The position numbers and the translations under genes were made by a program. The notes beneath the pieces are model-generated. The model was not told the origin of the DNA, did no database searches, and saw only the letters and a list, made by a program, of their open reading frames with translations. Positions 1 through 13,000 of a DNA stretch of 64,000 bases are shown here, one piece after another (position 1 is the first letter of the stretch; every line of letters begins with the position of its first letter). Location of the stretch: NCBI RefSeq assembly GCF_003261055.1, contig NZ_CP030073.1:8866001-8930000 (forward strand). The letters are read 5' to 3'. The stretch comes from Streptomyces cadmiisoli (lineage in GTDB: Bacteria > Actinomycetota > Actinomycetes > Streptomycetales > Streptomycetaceae).

Positions 1-1087
1 CACGCCCGGTCAGACGGCGGTACATGTGCCTGCTTCTGCGGGAAGCTCCGGCTCGGCGACCGAAGCCCGAGGTGTGTCTCAAGCGGGGGCGTTGACCGAG
101 GCCAAACGGACGGGTGAGTCGGTGGCAGCCGCAGCGCTGCGTGGGGAAAACCGCGGGGTGTTCGCCACGCCGGAGGGCGATCTGGAAGCGCGTGACTACC
201 TGGGCCCGGTGGGGGCTCATAGGGCGTGCCGGCCGCCAGGTGAGTATGTCGTGGCCCGCGGCGCTGCCGGAGCCTCGGCGGGGAGGTGCAGTGGGCGCGC
301 GTCCGTCCGTGCTGCCCGATGCAGATCTGCGGATGGCGGCCCAGGGGGAGTCTTCACCTAACTGCTGCTGGTCAAGACGGCTCACGCTGGGGAAGTCGGG
401 AGCTGACGGAGCTTCGGATGAAGCTGTTGGCGCAGGGGTTGCGGGTTCAGGAGAGCAGGTTCTGGTGCAGCCAGGGGGTATCGCTCGATCGGCCGATGGC
501 GGCAACTGATTCACCCATACCCGAACCGGGCCGGAGCTGTTGGGGCACGGTATGACAAGGTGCCGCGCTGGTGGCCATGTCTGCCTATGCGCATTCGGTG
601 CGAGGTGCGTCAATTGACTGGTCTCAGACGACTGGCATACGTCTAAACCTGCACCTGGGCAGTGCGAACCTTTTCACAAAGGGCCTTATAGGTGGGGGTT
701 GTGGCAGTAAGTCACTTCTGCGATCGTCGATCCTTGGGCTGATTCGTGTCCTGCGCGCACCTTCGCGTTCTTCTGGGTGTCGATCTCTGTGTCCGTTCGA
801 TCCGCTTCTCGGTCCTGGATTCCGTCTGGTCTATTGATAGGTGAAAAATTCGCACTAGTGCACGGATTTCCAGTGTTTTGGCCTGCGAGCGCTGGCGATA
901 AATACGGCATGGCGGTTCGAAGCCGCCATCGTAAAACGACATGAAACGCCACTGATTACCCACTTCGCCGGGGACGTTGACAGTGTCCAGTTCGGCTTGA
1001 GAGGGTGAAGTGGATCAACATTTCTCCTCAAATTGCTTAAATTAGTTGCTCCCGGTGTGGAGCGCGAGCGTTGACCGAGGTGTGGAT
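1..1087. other. Leader region without a recognisable gene
   Basis: Several short overlapping frames are open here on both strands, but none has a recognisable motif, a convincing ribosome binding site or natural-looking composition. The last 110 bases before the NRPS gene are clearly less GC-rich and probably hold its promoter. A TTGACA hexamer lies at 977-982, but no convincing -10 box sits at standard spacing, so I do not call a promoter. Confidence 0.5.
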
Positions 1088-4000
1088 ATGTCTGGATCGC
1101 ATGGTGGCCGTCGTGAACTGATGGCCGGACAGCTTGGTGTATGGCATGCGCAGCAACTGAATCCGGATAATCCCATCTACAACATGGGTGAATACATACA
1201 GATTCACGGAAAGGTGGACACCGGTTTCTTCGAGGCGGCCGTGCGAAGAGTCGTCCAAGAAGTTGACTGTCTTCGCCTGCGCTTTGAGGGAACTGCAGAC
1301 GAAGTCCCGCGGCAGTATTTTGATCTGCGGGACGATTGGCTGTTTCACGTGATCGACGTGAGTGGTGAGGCGGATCCCCGTTCCAGCGCGCAGAGTTGGA
1401 TGCGGGCGGACATGCGACGTCCAGTGGATCTACAGAGCGGTGAACTCTTTACCCACGCCCTGTTCAAGGTGGCGGAAGATCTCTTCTTCTGGTACCAGCG
1501 AATGCACCACATCATCGCAGACGGACTCGCTGGAGCCCGGATAGCCGCCCGAGTGGCTGAGGTCTACACGGCATTGATGGCCGGCGAATCCCTCACGGAC
1601 AGTGCACGTCCCTCGAGTTCCGTACTGATGGATGCCGATGCCGATTACCGGGTGTCCGCAGAATTCGAACAGGACCGACAGTACTGGACGGAGCGTCTTT
1701 CCGATCGCCCTGAAACGGTCAGTTTGAGTGGCCGGGAACCTTCCACTGCGCCCCATGAACTGACACGTCATTCGCTCCACATCCCTCCCGACGCCGCCGC
1801 GGAAATCAGAAGCTCCGCACGTCGTCTGGGAACGAGCCTCTCGGGTCTGGCCGTGGCCGCGAGCGCCGCCTACCTGCATCGCGCAACGGGACAAGAGGAC
1901 GTCATTCTCGGGGTCCCCGTAATGGGCAGAACAAGTGCACTGCGCGACATCCCTGGAATGACAGCAAATATCATTCCCCTGCGCCTCACAGTGCAGCCGA
2001 GGGCCACCGTGAGGGAACTCGTGAAGCAGGTGGCTCGCGGAGTAAGAGATGCCTTGCGGCATCAGCGATACCGATACGAGGACATCCTCAGAGACCTGAA
2101 GCTCGTAGGGGGCAGCGGACTTTACCCTCTACTGATCAATATTGTTTCCTTTGACTACGACCTGAAATTTGGTGACGCCCTCAGCAGTGCGCACGGACTC
2201 GGTGGTATAAATTTCAATGACCTTTCGATTTCGGTGTACGACAGGTCATCCGACGGAAGCATATCCGTGGTTGTGGAAGCCAACCCGGACCTCTACAGCC
2301 GGCGAGCAGTGCATGAGCATGCTGCGAAATTCCTTGACGTGATGAACTGGATGGCGCGTGCCACTGCGGAGGAACGCGTACACCAGATCACGTTGATGAG
2401 CCGCTCCGAGCAGCGTCTGGTTCTCGAGGAATGGAACGACACCGCCCGGGAGGTGCCCGCGGCGACGCTGCCGGAACTGTTCCAGGCCCAGGCTGCCCGC
2501 ACTCCGGACGCGGTCGCGGTGGTCTTCGAGGGAATTGAGGTGACCTACGCGGACCTCGACGCGCGGGCCAACCGCCTCGCCCGGTTCCTGATCGACCGGG
2601 GCGTGGGACCCGAGTCGTTGGTCGCGGTGATGATGCACCGCTCCGTCGACCTGGTGGTCGCCCTGCTTGCGGTGGTCAAGGCCGGCGGCGCGTATGTACC
2701 CGTTGACCCGGACTACCCTGCCGACCGCATTACTTACGTCCTCACTGACGCCCAGCCAGTCCTGGTCCTCACCAGCACGGACCTGGCCTCCCGCCTCACC
2801 GACAGCCACCCGCCGTACGCGGCCGTCGACGACCCCCGGACCAGCGCCGCACTCGAGGACATCCAGGGCACCGACACCGCCGACACCGAGGCCCGCACCA
2901 CCCTGTCGCCCGCCCACCCCGCCTACGTCATCTACACCTCCGGGTCCACCGGACGGCCGAAGGGCGTAGCCGTACCCCACGCGGGCATCGTCAACTGGCT
3001 GACCTGGATGCAGGGCGCCTACAACTTGACCGCCTCGGACCGGGTGCTGCAGAAAACCCCCTTCGGTTTCGATGTGTCGGTACGGGAGTTCTTCTGGCCG
3101 CTGCTCCAGGGCGCGACATTGGTGGTCGCCAAGCCCGCAGGCCACCGCGACCCCGGATACCTGGCCGAGTTGATCCAACGCGAACATGTCACGATCGCGC
3201 ACTTCGTCCCGTCCCTGCTGCAGGTCTTCCTCCGCGAACCGGCCGCCGCCGCGTGTACCGACCTGCGCGCTGTGTTCTGCAGCGGCGAAGCGCTCCCCAG
3301 CGACGTCGTCGGGCAGTTCCGTCACCTACTGGACGTTCCGCTCCACAATCTCTACGGCCCCACCGAGGCGTCAGTCGAGGTCACCGCATGGACGTGTGAC
3401 AGCGACACCAGCAGGAGCAGTGTCCCCATCGGACGCCCGGTCTGGAACACCCAGGTCTATGTGCTGGACGCGGCGTTGCGGCCGGTGCCGGTGGGTGTTG
3501 CGGGTGAGTTGTACCTGGCCGGCATCCAGCTGGCCCGAGGCTACCTGGATCGGCCGGGGCTGACCGCGCAGCGGTTTGTGGCCAACCCGTTCAACCCGGC
3601 TGAACGGATGTACCGCACTGGTGACCTCGCACGCTGGAACACCGACGGGCAGCTGGAGTATCTCGGGCGGACGGATGACCAGGTGAAGATCCGCGGTTTC
3701 CGGATCGAGCTGGGTGAGGTCGAGGCCGTGCTGGCGGCGCACCCGTCCGTGGCCCAGTCGGCGGTGGTGGTGCGTGAGGACCGTCCCGGCGACAAGCGCC
3801 TGGTCGCCTACCTCGTCCCGGCGAGCGGCCCGCAGGGGGTGGACATCGCCGTCATGCGCAGGCATCTGCACGAGGTGTTGCCGGAGTACATGGTGCCGTC
3901 GGCGTTGGTGGTGCTGGATGTGCTGCCGTTGACGGTGAACGGGAAGCTGGATCGTAGGGCGCTGCCTGCTCCGGACTATCAGGTGGCTGATGGTGGCCGG

Positions 4001-7000
4001 GGGCCGGCCTCGGTGCAGGAGGAGCTTCTGTGCTCGGTGTTCGCCGAGATTCTGGGCCTGTCCATGGTCGGGGTGGAGGACAACTTCTTCGAGCTGGGCG
4101 GTCACTCGCTGCTGGCGACCCGGCTGGTGAGCCGTATCCGGTCGGTCTTTGGGGCCGAGGTGCCGATCCGGACGCTGTTCGAGGCGCCCACTGCGGCTGC
4201 CCTGGCGGAGCGGTTGACTTCCTCCGGTGCGAGGCGGCAACCGCTGGTGCGGGTGGAGCGGCCGGAACGGGTGCCGTTGTCGTTCGCGCAGCAGCGACTG
4301 TGGTTCCTGGGCGAACTGGAGGGCCCGTCGGCCACCTACAACATCCCCCTCACCCTGCGACTGACCGGGTCGCTGGATGTCGCCGCTCTGAAGGCCGCAC
4401 TGCGCGATCTGGTCGGCCGGCACGAGGTTCTGCGCACCGTGTTCGCGACGGTTGACGGGCAGCCCTACCAGCAGATCCTTTCGGCCGAAATGGCCTCGGT
4501 GTCCCTAGCGGTCGAGCAGGTGACCGACCTTGAGTCCGCGATCAACGAGGTCGCGGGTCATCGCTTCGACCTCGCCACCGAAATCCCGGTACGGACCTGG
4601 CTGTTCGAGGCCGGTCCCGATGAGCATGTCCTGGTGATGGTGGTGCACCACATCGCTGGTGACGGATGGTCCCTGGCCCCGCTGACGCGTGATCTGTCGG
4701 CTGCTTACACGGCTCGGTCCACCGGCCAGACACCGGAGTGGGCACCGTTGTCGGTGCAGTATGCCGACTACAGCCTGTGGCAGCGTCAACTACTGGGCGA
4801 GGAGGCCGACGCGGCCAGTGTGCTGGCCCAGCAACTCGGTTACTGGCGCGAGGCACTGGCCGACCTGCCCCAGGAACTGACGCTGCCGTTCGACCGGCCA
4901 CGCCCAACGATGTCCTCCCACCAGGGCGGCCGCGTCGAACTGACCATCGACGTCCAAATCCACAACGCCCTGGCGGAGCTGGCCAGAGCACAGGGTGTGA
5001 CGGTGTTCATGGTGGTGCAGGCGGCGTTGGCCGTCCTGCTGCACCGGATCGGTGCCGGAGACGACATTCCGGTCGGCACCTCGATCGCCGGCCGCACCGA
5101 CGAGGCCCTGGACGACCTGGTGGGGTTCTTCGTCAACACCCTCGTCCTGCGCTCGGACCTGTCCGGCGATCCGACCTTCCTGCAACTGCTGGCCAGGACA
5201 CGGGAAGCGGACCTCGGCGCCTACACGCACCAGGATGTGCCGTTCGAGCGGCTGGTGGAGGACCTGGCCCCGGTCCGGTCGATGGCCCGCCATCCGCTGT
5301 TCCAGGTCATGCTCACGCTGCAGAACACCGTCGAGGCTCGTCTCGACCTGCCCGGGCTGAACATCGAGGCACTGCCTGCGGCCGTTCTTCCCGCCAAGTT
5401 CGACCTGGACTTCCAGATCGCCGAGCAGATCACCGACGGCGGCACCCCGGCGGGCCTGTCCGGACTCATCACCTACGCCACCGACCTGTTCGATCCCGCG
5501 AGTGTCGAGGCGATCGCACGGCGCTTCCTCATGGTCCTGGAGACGGTGACCGCGGATCCGTCGGTGCCGGTCAGCCGCATCGATGTCCTGGACACCGCGG
5601 AGCGGGAGCGGATCCTGTCCGGGTGGAACGACACCACCTACGAGGTTGCGCAGGCCACACTGGCCGAACTGTTCGAAGCCCAGGTCACGCGTACCCCCGA
5701 TGCGACCGCGGTGGTCTTCGACGGCACCGAGTTCACCTATTCGGAGTTGAACGCGCGGGCCAACCGGCTGGCCCGTGTTCTTGTGGGCAGGGGCGCCCGG
5801 CCGGAAGAACGTGTGGCGGTGCTGATGGATCGCTCCGCCGATCTCGTCGTCGCACTCCTCGCAGTGATCAAGACCGGAGCCGCGTACGTCCCGATCGACC
5901 CGGCTTACGCCGCCGACCGCATCACTTACATGCTCGACGACGCCCACGTCACGCTGCTGGTCACACACCAGGCCATGGCAGGCGCAGCGGATGACGGTGT
6001 GACCCGCATCGTGACGGATGCCCCAGACAGCACGGCGGCCCTGTCCACCATGGCGGGGGAGAACCTCACGAACCACGAGCGAGGAGCGGCACTGCTGCCC
6101 GCCCACCCCGCCTACGTGATCTACACCTCCGGCTCCACGGGGCGCCCCAAGGGCGTCGTGGTGAGCCACGCAGCAGTCTCCTCCTACCTCAACTGGGCAG
6201 TCAGTGCGTACCCCGGGTTGAGTGGTCGGACCGTGCTGCATTCGTCGGCTGCGTTCGACCTGACCGTTACGCCGTTGTACGGCACGCTGATCTCGGGTGG
6301 CGTCCTGCATATCGCGGACATCCGGGATGGGCTTCCCGCTGAAGCGGCTCCCACCTTCTTGAAGGTGACGCCGAGCCATCTTGGCCTTCTGTCCGAGGAG
6401 CCCGCCGGATCCTTTGCCCGGGGAGACCTTGTCGTCGGCGGCGAAAGCCTTGCAGGCGAGCAGCTCACACGGTGGCGATCCGTGCACCACGACGTCCTGA
6501 TCACGAATGAGTACGGTCCGACCGAGGCGGCCGTCGGATGCGTCACCTTCACCGTCCGTCCCGGGGACCCGGATGTGCTGGGGGGCGTCCCCATCGGGCG
6601 TTCCGTTCCGAACATGAAAGTCTTTGTGCTGGACGCAGCCTTGCGGCCGGTGCCGCCGGGAGTGGCCGGTGAGTTGTACCTCGCCGGTGTTCAGCTGGCG
6701 CGGGGGTATCTGGGCCGCCCGAGACTGACGGCGGAGCGGTTCGTCGCCAACCCCTACGGCGGGTCGGGTGAGCGGATGTACCGAACCGGTGACCTGGTCC
6801 GGTGGACGGCCGATGGGCAACTGCAGTACCTGGGCCGCACGGATGACCAGGTGAAGATCCGCGGTTTCCGGATCGAGCTGGGTGAGGTCGAGGCCGTGCT
6901 GGCGGCGCACCCGTCCGTGGCCCAGTCGACGGTGGTGGTGCGTGAGGAGCGTCCCGGCGACAAGCGTCTGGTCGGCTACATCGTCCCCGCCAGTGGCAAC

Positions 7001-10000
7001 GGCGGCAGTCACGTCAGTACCGCGAGCGTGGATCTTGCCGCGCTGCGCGCTTGTCTCGGCGAGGTGTTGCCGGAGTACATGGTGCCGTCGGCGTTGGTGG
7101 TGCTGGATGTGCTGCCGTTGACGGTGAACGGGAAGCTGGATCGTAGGGCGCTGCCTGCTCCGGACTATCAGGTGGCTGATGGTGGCCGGGGGCCGGCCTC
7201 GGTGCAGGAGGAGCTTCTGTGCTCGGTGTTCGCCGAGATTCTGGGCCTGTCCATGGTCGGGGTGGAGGACAACTTCTTCGAGCTGGGCGGTCACTCGCTG
7301 CTGGCGACCCGGCTGGTGAGCCGTATCCGGTCGGTCTTTGGGGCCGAGGTGCCGATCCGGACGCTGTTCGAGGCGCCCACTGCGGCTGCCCTGGCGGAGC
7401 GGTTGACTTCCTCCGGTGCGAGGCGGCAACCGCTGGTGCGGGTGGAGCGGCCAGAACGGGTGCCGTTGTCGTTCGCGCAGCAGCGACTGTGGTTCCTGGG
7501 CGAACTGGAGGGCCCGTCGGCCACCTACAACATTCCCGTGGCTGTGCGGCTGACCGGTGACCTGGACGTCGAGGCGTTGCGGATGGCGCTGAGCGATGTG
7601 GTCGGCCGGCACGAGGTGCTGCGGACGGTCTTCCCGACCGATGAGGGCAGGCCGCGTCAGGAGATCCTTGCCCCGCCTTCCTCCTTTGCTTTGCCAGTGG
7701 TTGAGGTGGAACGGGGGAGCCTGACAGAGGCGGTTGCCGGGCTGGCGGGTCATGCGTTCGATCTGGCGGCTGAGCTTCCTTTGCGGGCGTGGCTGCTGCG
7801 GGTGGTGCCTGGTGAGTGCGTGCTGGTGATGGTGGTGCATCACATTGCCGGTGACGGGTGGTCGATGGGTGCGCTGGCGACGGATGTGTCGGTCGCGTAT
7901 GCGGCACGGTCCACAGGCCGGGTACCTGACTGGGAGCCGTTGGTGGTGCAGTACGCGGACTACACGGTGTGGCAGCGTGAGCTGCTGGGTGAGGAGACCG
8001 ACCCGGACAGTGTGCTGAACGAGCAGTTGGGCTACTGGCGCAAGGCTTTGGACGGGGTGCCGCAGGAGCTGGTGCTGCCGTTCGACCGGCCGCGGCCGGC
8101 GGTGGCGTCGCATCGCGGGGGCCGGGTGGAGATCCTGGTGCCGGCCGGGGTGCATGCCCGGGTGGCGGAGTTGGCGCGTGCCGAGGGCGTGACGGTGTTC
8201 ATGGTGCTCCAGGCGGCTTTGGCGGTGCTGCTGTCCCGGCTGGGTGCGGGCAGTGACATCCCGGTGGGTACGCCGGTCGCCGGACGTACCGACGAGGCGC
8301 TGGACGACCTGGTCGGGTTCTTCGTCAATACCCTGGTGATGCGTACGGATCTGTCGGGTGATCCCACGTTCGCCGGGCTGTTGGAGCAGGTTCGGGAGAA
8401 CGGTCTGGCCGCGTTCGCGCATCAGGATGTGCCCTTCGAGCGGCTGGTCGAGGACCTCGCCCCGGCCCGCTCGATGGCCCGCCACCCGCTCTTCCAGGTC
8501 ATGCTCACGCTGCAGAACAACGCCGAGGCCGTCCTTGACCTGCCCGGTGTCGACGCCACACCGTTGCCCGCCGGCGAACCGGTGGCCAAGTTCGACCTGT
8601 CCTTCGCGCTGGCCGAGACCTTCCACACCAACACCGACACCGACGCCGACACCGGTAATCGCCCGGCCGGTCTGCATGGCGTTATCGACTACGCCCTCAG
8701 CCTGTTCGACCGCGAAACGGTGGAGACACTGGCCGAACGGTTCGTCCGCGTCCTGGACACCGTCACCGCCAACCCCCTCCAGCACGTCAACGCCATCGAG
8801 GTACTGGACCCGGCGGAGCGGGAGCAGATCCTGGGCGAGTGGAACGACACCGCCCGCGACGTGCCCGCTGTGACGCTGCCTGAGCTGTTCCAGGCCCAGG
8901 CTGCCCGCACCCCCGAGGCGACCGCGGTGGTCTTCGCCGGCGTCGAGGTGACCTACGCCGACCTCAACGAGCGTGCCAACCGCCTCGCCCGGCTCCTGAT
9001 CGATCGCGGAGTGGGACCCGAGTCGCTGGTTGCAGTCATGTTGGAGCGCTCCATCGACCTGAGCGTCGCGCTCCTCGCGGTGACCAAGGCCGGCGGCGCC
9101 TATCTGCCCATCGACCCGGACTACCCCGCCGAGCGGATCACCTACCTCTTCACGGACGCCCAGCCCCTCCTGGTGCTCACCAGCACGGGCATGGCCTCCC
9201 GCCTCACCCACAGCCACCCGCCGTACGTGGCTGTCGACGACCCTCGGACGACCACCGCACTGGAGGGCCTCGACGACACCGACCCCACCGACACCGAGCG
9301 CCGTTCCACCCTGCTGCCCGCCCACCCGGCGTATGTCATTTACACGTCCGGCTCCACCGGGCAGCCCAAGGGTGTGGCCGTGACCCACCTGGGACTGCCG
9401 AGCCTGTCCGCTGTGCAGGCGGAGGAATTCGCGATCACGGCAGGCAGTCGGGTGCTGCAGTTCGCCTCGGCGAGCTTTGACGCGGCGGTCTGGGAGATGG
9501 TGATGGCCTTGTGTAACGGGGCCTGCCTTGTCTTGGCTGCGCCGCACGACCTGCTGCCGGGCCAGGCGCTCGTCCGCCTGGTCGCGGAGCGGTCGGTCAC
9601 ACATGCACTCCTGCCTCCCGCCGTACTGGCTCTCCTGGAACCGGACAGTCTGGCGTCGATCACGACCCTCATCACCGGCGGCGAAGCCCTGAACCAGAAC
9701 CTGGTCAGTCACTGGGCCGAGGGACGTCGTCTGATCAACGCTTACGGTCCGACGGAATCCACTGTCTGCGCTACCGTCACCGGCCCCCTGTCCGCTGACG
9801 CACACAACGCCCCGCACATCGGCACGCCCGTCGCCAACACCCGGGTCTATGTGCTGGACGCGGCTCTGCGGCCGGTTCCGGTGGGCGTTGCGGGTGAGTT
9901 GTATATTGCCGGCGCGGGCCTGGCCCGCGGCTACCTCGACCGGCCGGGGCTGACCGCACAGCGGTTCGTTGCGAACCCGTTCGGTGGTCAGGGTGAGCGG

Positions 10001-13000
10001 ATGTACCGTACCGGTGACCTGGTCCGGTGGAACGCCGCCGGGCAGCTCGAATACCTCGGGCGGACCGATGACCAGGTGAAGATTCGTGGGTTCCGGATCG
10101 AGCTGGGTGAGGTCGAGGCCGCGCTGAGCGCACATCCGTCCGTGGCCCAGTCGGCGGTGGTGGTGCGTGAGGACCGCCCCGGCGACAAGCGTCTGGTCGG
10201 CTACCTCGTTCCGGCCACCAGTCCCTCAGGCGGTGTCGATACCGCTGAACTGCGCGCCCATCTCGGCGCGATGCTGCCGGAGTACATGGTGCCGTCCGCG
10301 CTGGTGGTGCTGGATGCGCTGCCACTGACGGTGAACGGGAAGCTGGACCGCAGGGCCCTGCCCGCTCCGGACTACCAGGCGGCCGACAGTGGGCGGGGGC
10401 CTTCGACGGTGCAGGAGGAGATCCTGTGCACCGTGTTCGCCGAGGTCCTGGGCCTGCCCCAGGTCGGGGTGGACGACAACTTCTTCGAACTGGGCGGCCA
10501 CTCACTGCTCGCGGTGCGGGTGGTGGAACTGCTGCGCGCCCGGGGCATATCGGTGGATGTACGGGCGTTGTTCGCGGCGCCGACGGCTGCCGGACTGGCT
10601 GGCTCGGACGGTCGGGCCGAGGTGGCGGTGCCGGAGAACCGGATTCCGGACAACGCCCTGACCATTTCTCCCGACATGCTTCCCCTGGTGGACCTGACCC
10701 GCGGGGAGATCGACCGGATCGTGGCCCGGGTTCCCGGTGGAGCGGGCAACGTGGCGGATGTGTACCCGCTGGCTCCGCTGCAGGAAGGGATCCTCTTCCA
10801 CCACCTGATGGGTGACTCCGGCGACGGGTCCGATGTGTATGTGCTGCCGGTGCTGTTGGGGTTCGACTCCCGGCAGCGGCTCGACGGGTTTGTGGACGCA
10901 CTGCAGAAGGTCGTCGACCGGCATGACATCCTGCGGACCGCCGTGCTGTGGGAAGGACTGCCGGAACCGGTCCAGGTGGTAGTGCGCCGAGCTGCGATCC
11001 CGGTGGAAAGCGTCGACTTGCCCGAGGGGCCCGACGATGAGGTGACCGGCCGGATGCTGGCCGCGTGTCCTGGAGCGATGGACATAGGCCAGGCGCCGCT
11101 GATACGTGTGTACACGGCGGCCGACCCGGTGAACGATCAGTGGCTCGCGCTCGTTCAGGCCCATCACCTGATCTCCGATCACACCACCCTGGACGTGCTG
11201 CTGGAGGAGGTGCGCGCGTTCATCGAGGGCGGCGAGGACACCCTGCCCGCGCCTTTGCCGTTCCGGAACTTCGTCGCCCAGGCCCGTCTGCGGGTGGCGC
11301 AGGAGGAACACCAGAAGTACTTCTCGACCCTGCTGGGGGACGTGACCGAGCCGACCGCGCCGTTCGGCCTGCTCGACGTCCGCGGCGACGGCACCGGCGT
11401 GGTGGAGTCCCGCCGCGTGATGGATGCGGAACTTGCGCAGCGACTGCGGGACCAGTCACGCCGGCTGGGCGTGAGCCCGGCCACGGTCTTGCACGTCGTG
11501 TGGGCGCGGGTTCTGGCGGCCACCGCGGGCCGGGACGACGTTGTCTTCGGTACCGTCCTGTTCGGCCGCATGGCCGCGGGAAGCGGCGCGGACCGAGTTC
11601 TGGGCCTGTTCATCAACTCCCTGCCGGTACGGGTGCAAACTCGCGGCGCGCAGGGGCTGGACATGGTCCGGTCGGTGCAGAACCAGCTGGCGGACTTGCT
11701 CGTCCACGAACACGCCCCTTTGAAACTGGCCCGGCAGGCCAGCGGTATCAAGGCGGACACCCCGCTGTTCACCTCCCTGTTCAATTACCGGCACTCCAGG
11801 AACGCTGAGTCAGGGACGGACAAGAGCCTTGAAGGCATCACGCTGCTGTACGACCAGGAACGGACGAACTATCCGATCGGGCTGAGCGTCGACGACACCG
11901 GTGACGGATTCATCCTCACGGTGCAGGTTGCCGAACCCGTCTCGGGTGAATCACTGTGCGCCATGATCCAGACCGCCGCCGAAGGCGTCGTCACCGCCCT
12001 GGAGACAGCACCGCACCAGCAGATCGGCACGGTGGACGTCTTTGATCCCGCGGAGCGGCACCGGCTCCTGGGCGAGTGGAACGACACCGCCCGGGAGGTG
12101 CCCGCTGTGACGCTGCCGGAGCTGTTCCAGGCTCAGGCCGCACGCACCCCCGACGCGACCGCCGTCGTCTTCGAGGACGTGGAACTGAGCTATGCGGAGC
12201 TCAACGAGCGTGCCAACCGTCTCGCCCGCCTGCTGATCGGCCGCGGAGTGGGACCCGAGTCGCTGGTCGCGGTCATGATGCACCGCTCGGCCGACCTCGT
12301 CGTCGCACTCCTCGCGGTGACCAAGACGGGCGGCGCCTACCTGCCCATCGACCCGGACTACCCCGCCGAGCGGATCACCTACCTCCTCACCGATGCCCAG
12401 CCCCTCCTGGTGGTCACCAGCACGGACCTGGCCTCCCGCCTTGCCGGCGGAGAGCCGTCGTACCTGGCTGTCGACGATCTCCGCAGCACCACGGCACTCG
12501 AGGCCCTCGACGACACCGACCCCACCGACACCGAGCGCCGTTCCACCCTGCTGCCCGCCCAACCCGCGTATGTCATCTACACGTCCGGCTCCACCGGGCA
12601 GCCCAAGGGTGTGGCCGTCACTCACCTGGGACTGCCGAGCCTGTCCGCTGTGCAGGCGGATGAATTCGCGATCACGGCAGGCAGTCGGGTGCTGCAGTTC
12701 GCCTCGGCGAGCTTCGACGCGGCGGTCTGGGAGATGGTGATGGCCTTGTGCAACGGGGCCTGCCTTGTCTTGGCTGCGCCGCACGACCTGCTGCCGGGCC
12801 AGGCGCTCGAACGCCTGGTCGCGGAGCGGTCGATCACACACGCCACCCTGCCTCCCGCCGCACTGGCTCTCCTGGAACCGGACGGTCTGCCGTCGATCAC
12901 GACCCTCATCACCGCTGGCGAAGCCCTGAACGAGAACCTGGTTACTCGCTGGGCCGGCGGCCGTCGCCTGATCAACGCTTACGGCCCGACGGAATCCACC

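Noticed and set aside
977..982. TTGACA as a -35 box of the NRPS gene
   Set aside because: No acceptable -10 hexamer was found at 16-19 bases, so the match may be chance.
4790..10135. A 1,781-codon open frame on the minus strand inside the NRPS gene
   Set aside because: It is a typical antisense shadow of a high-GC gene: the product is Arg/Gly/Gln/His-rich, lacks any domain and lies wholly opposite an obvious NRPS reading frame.
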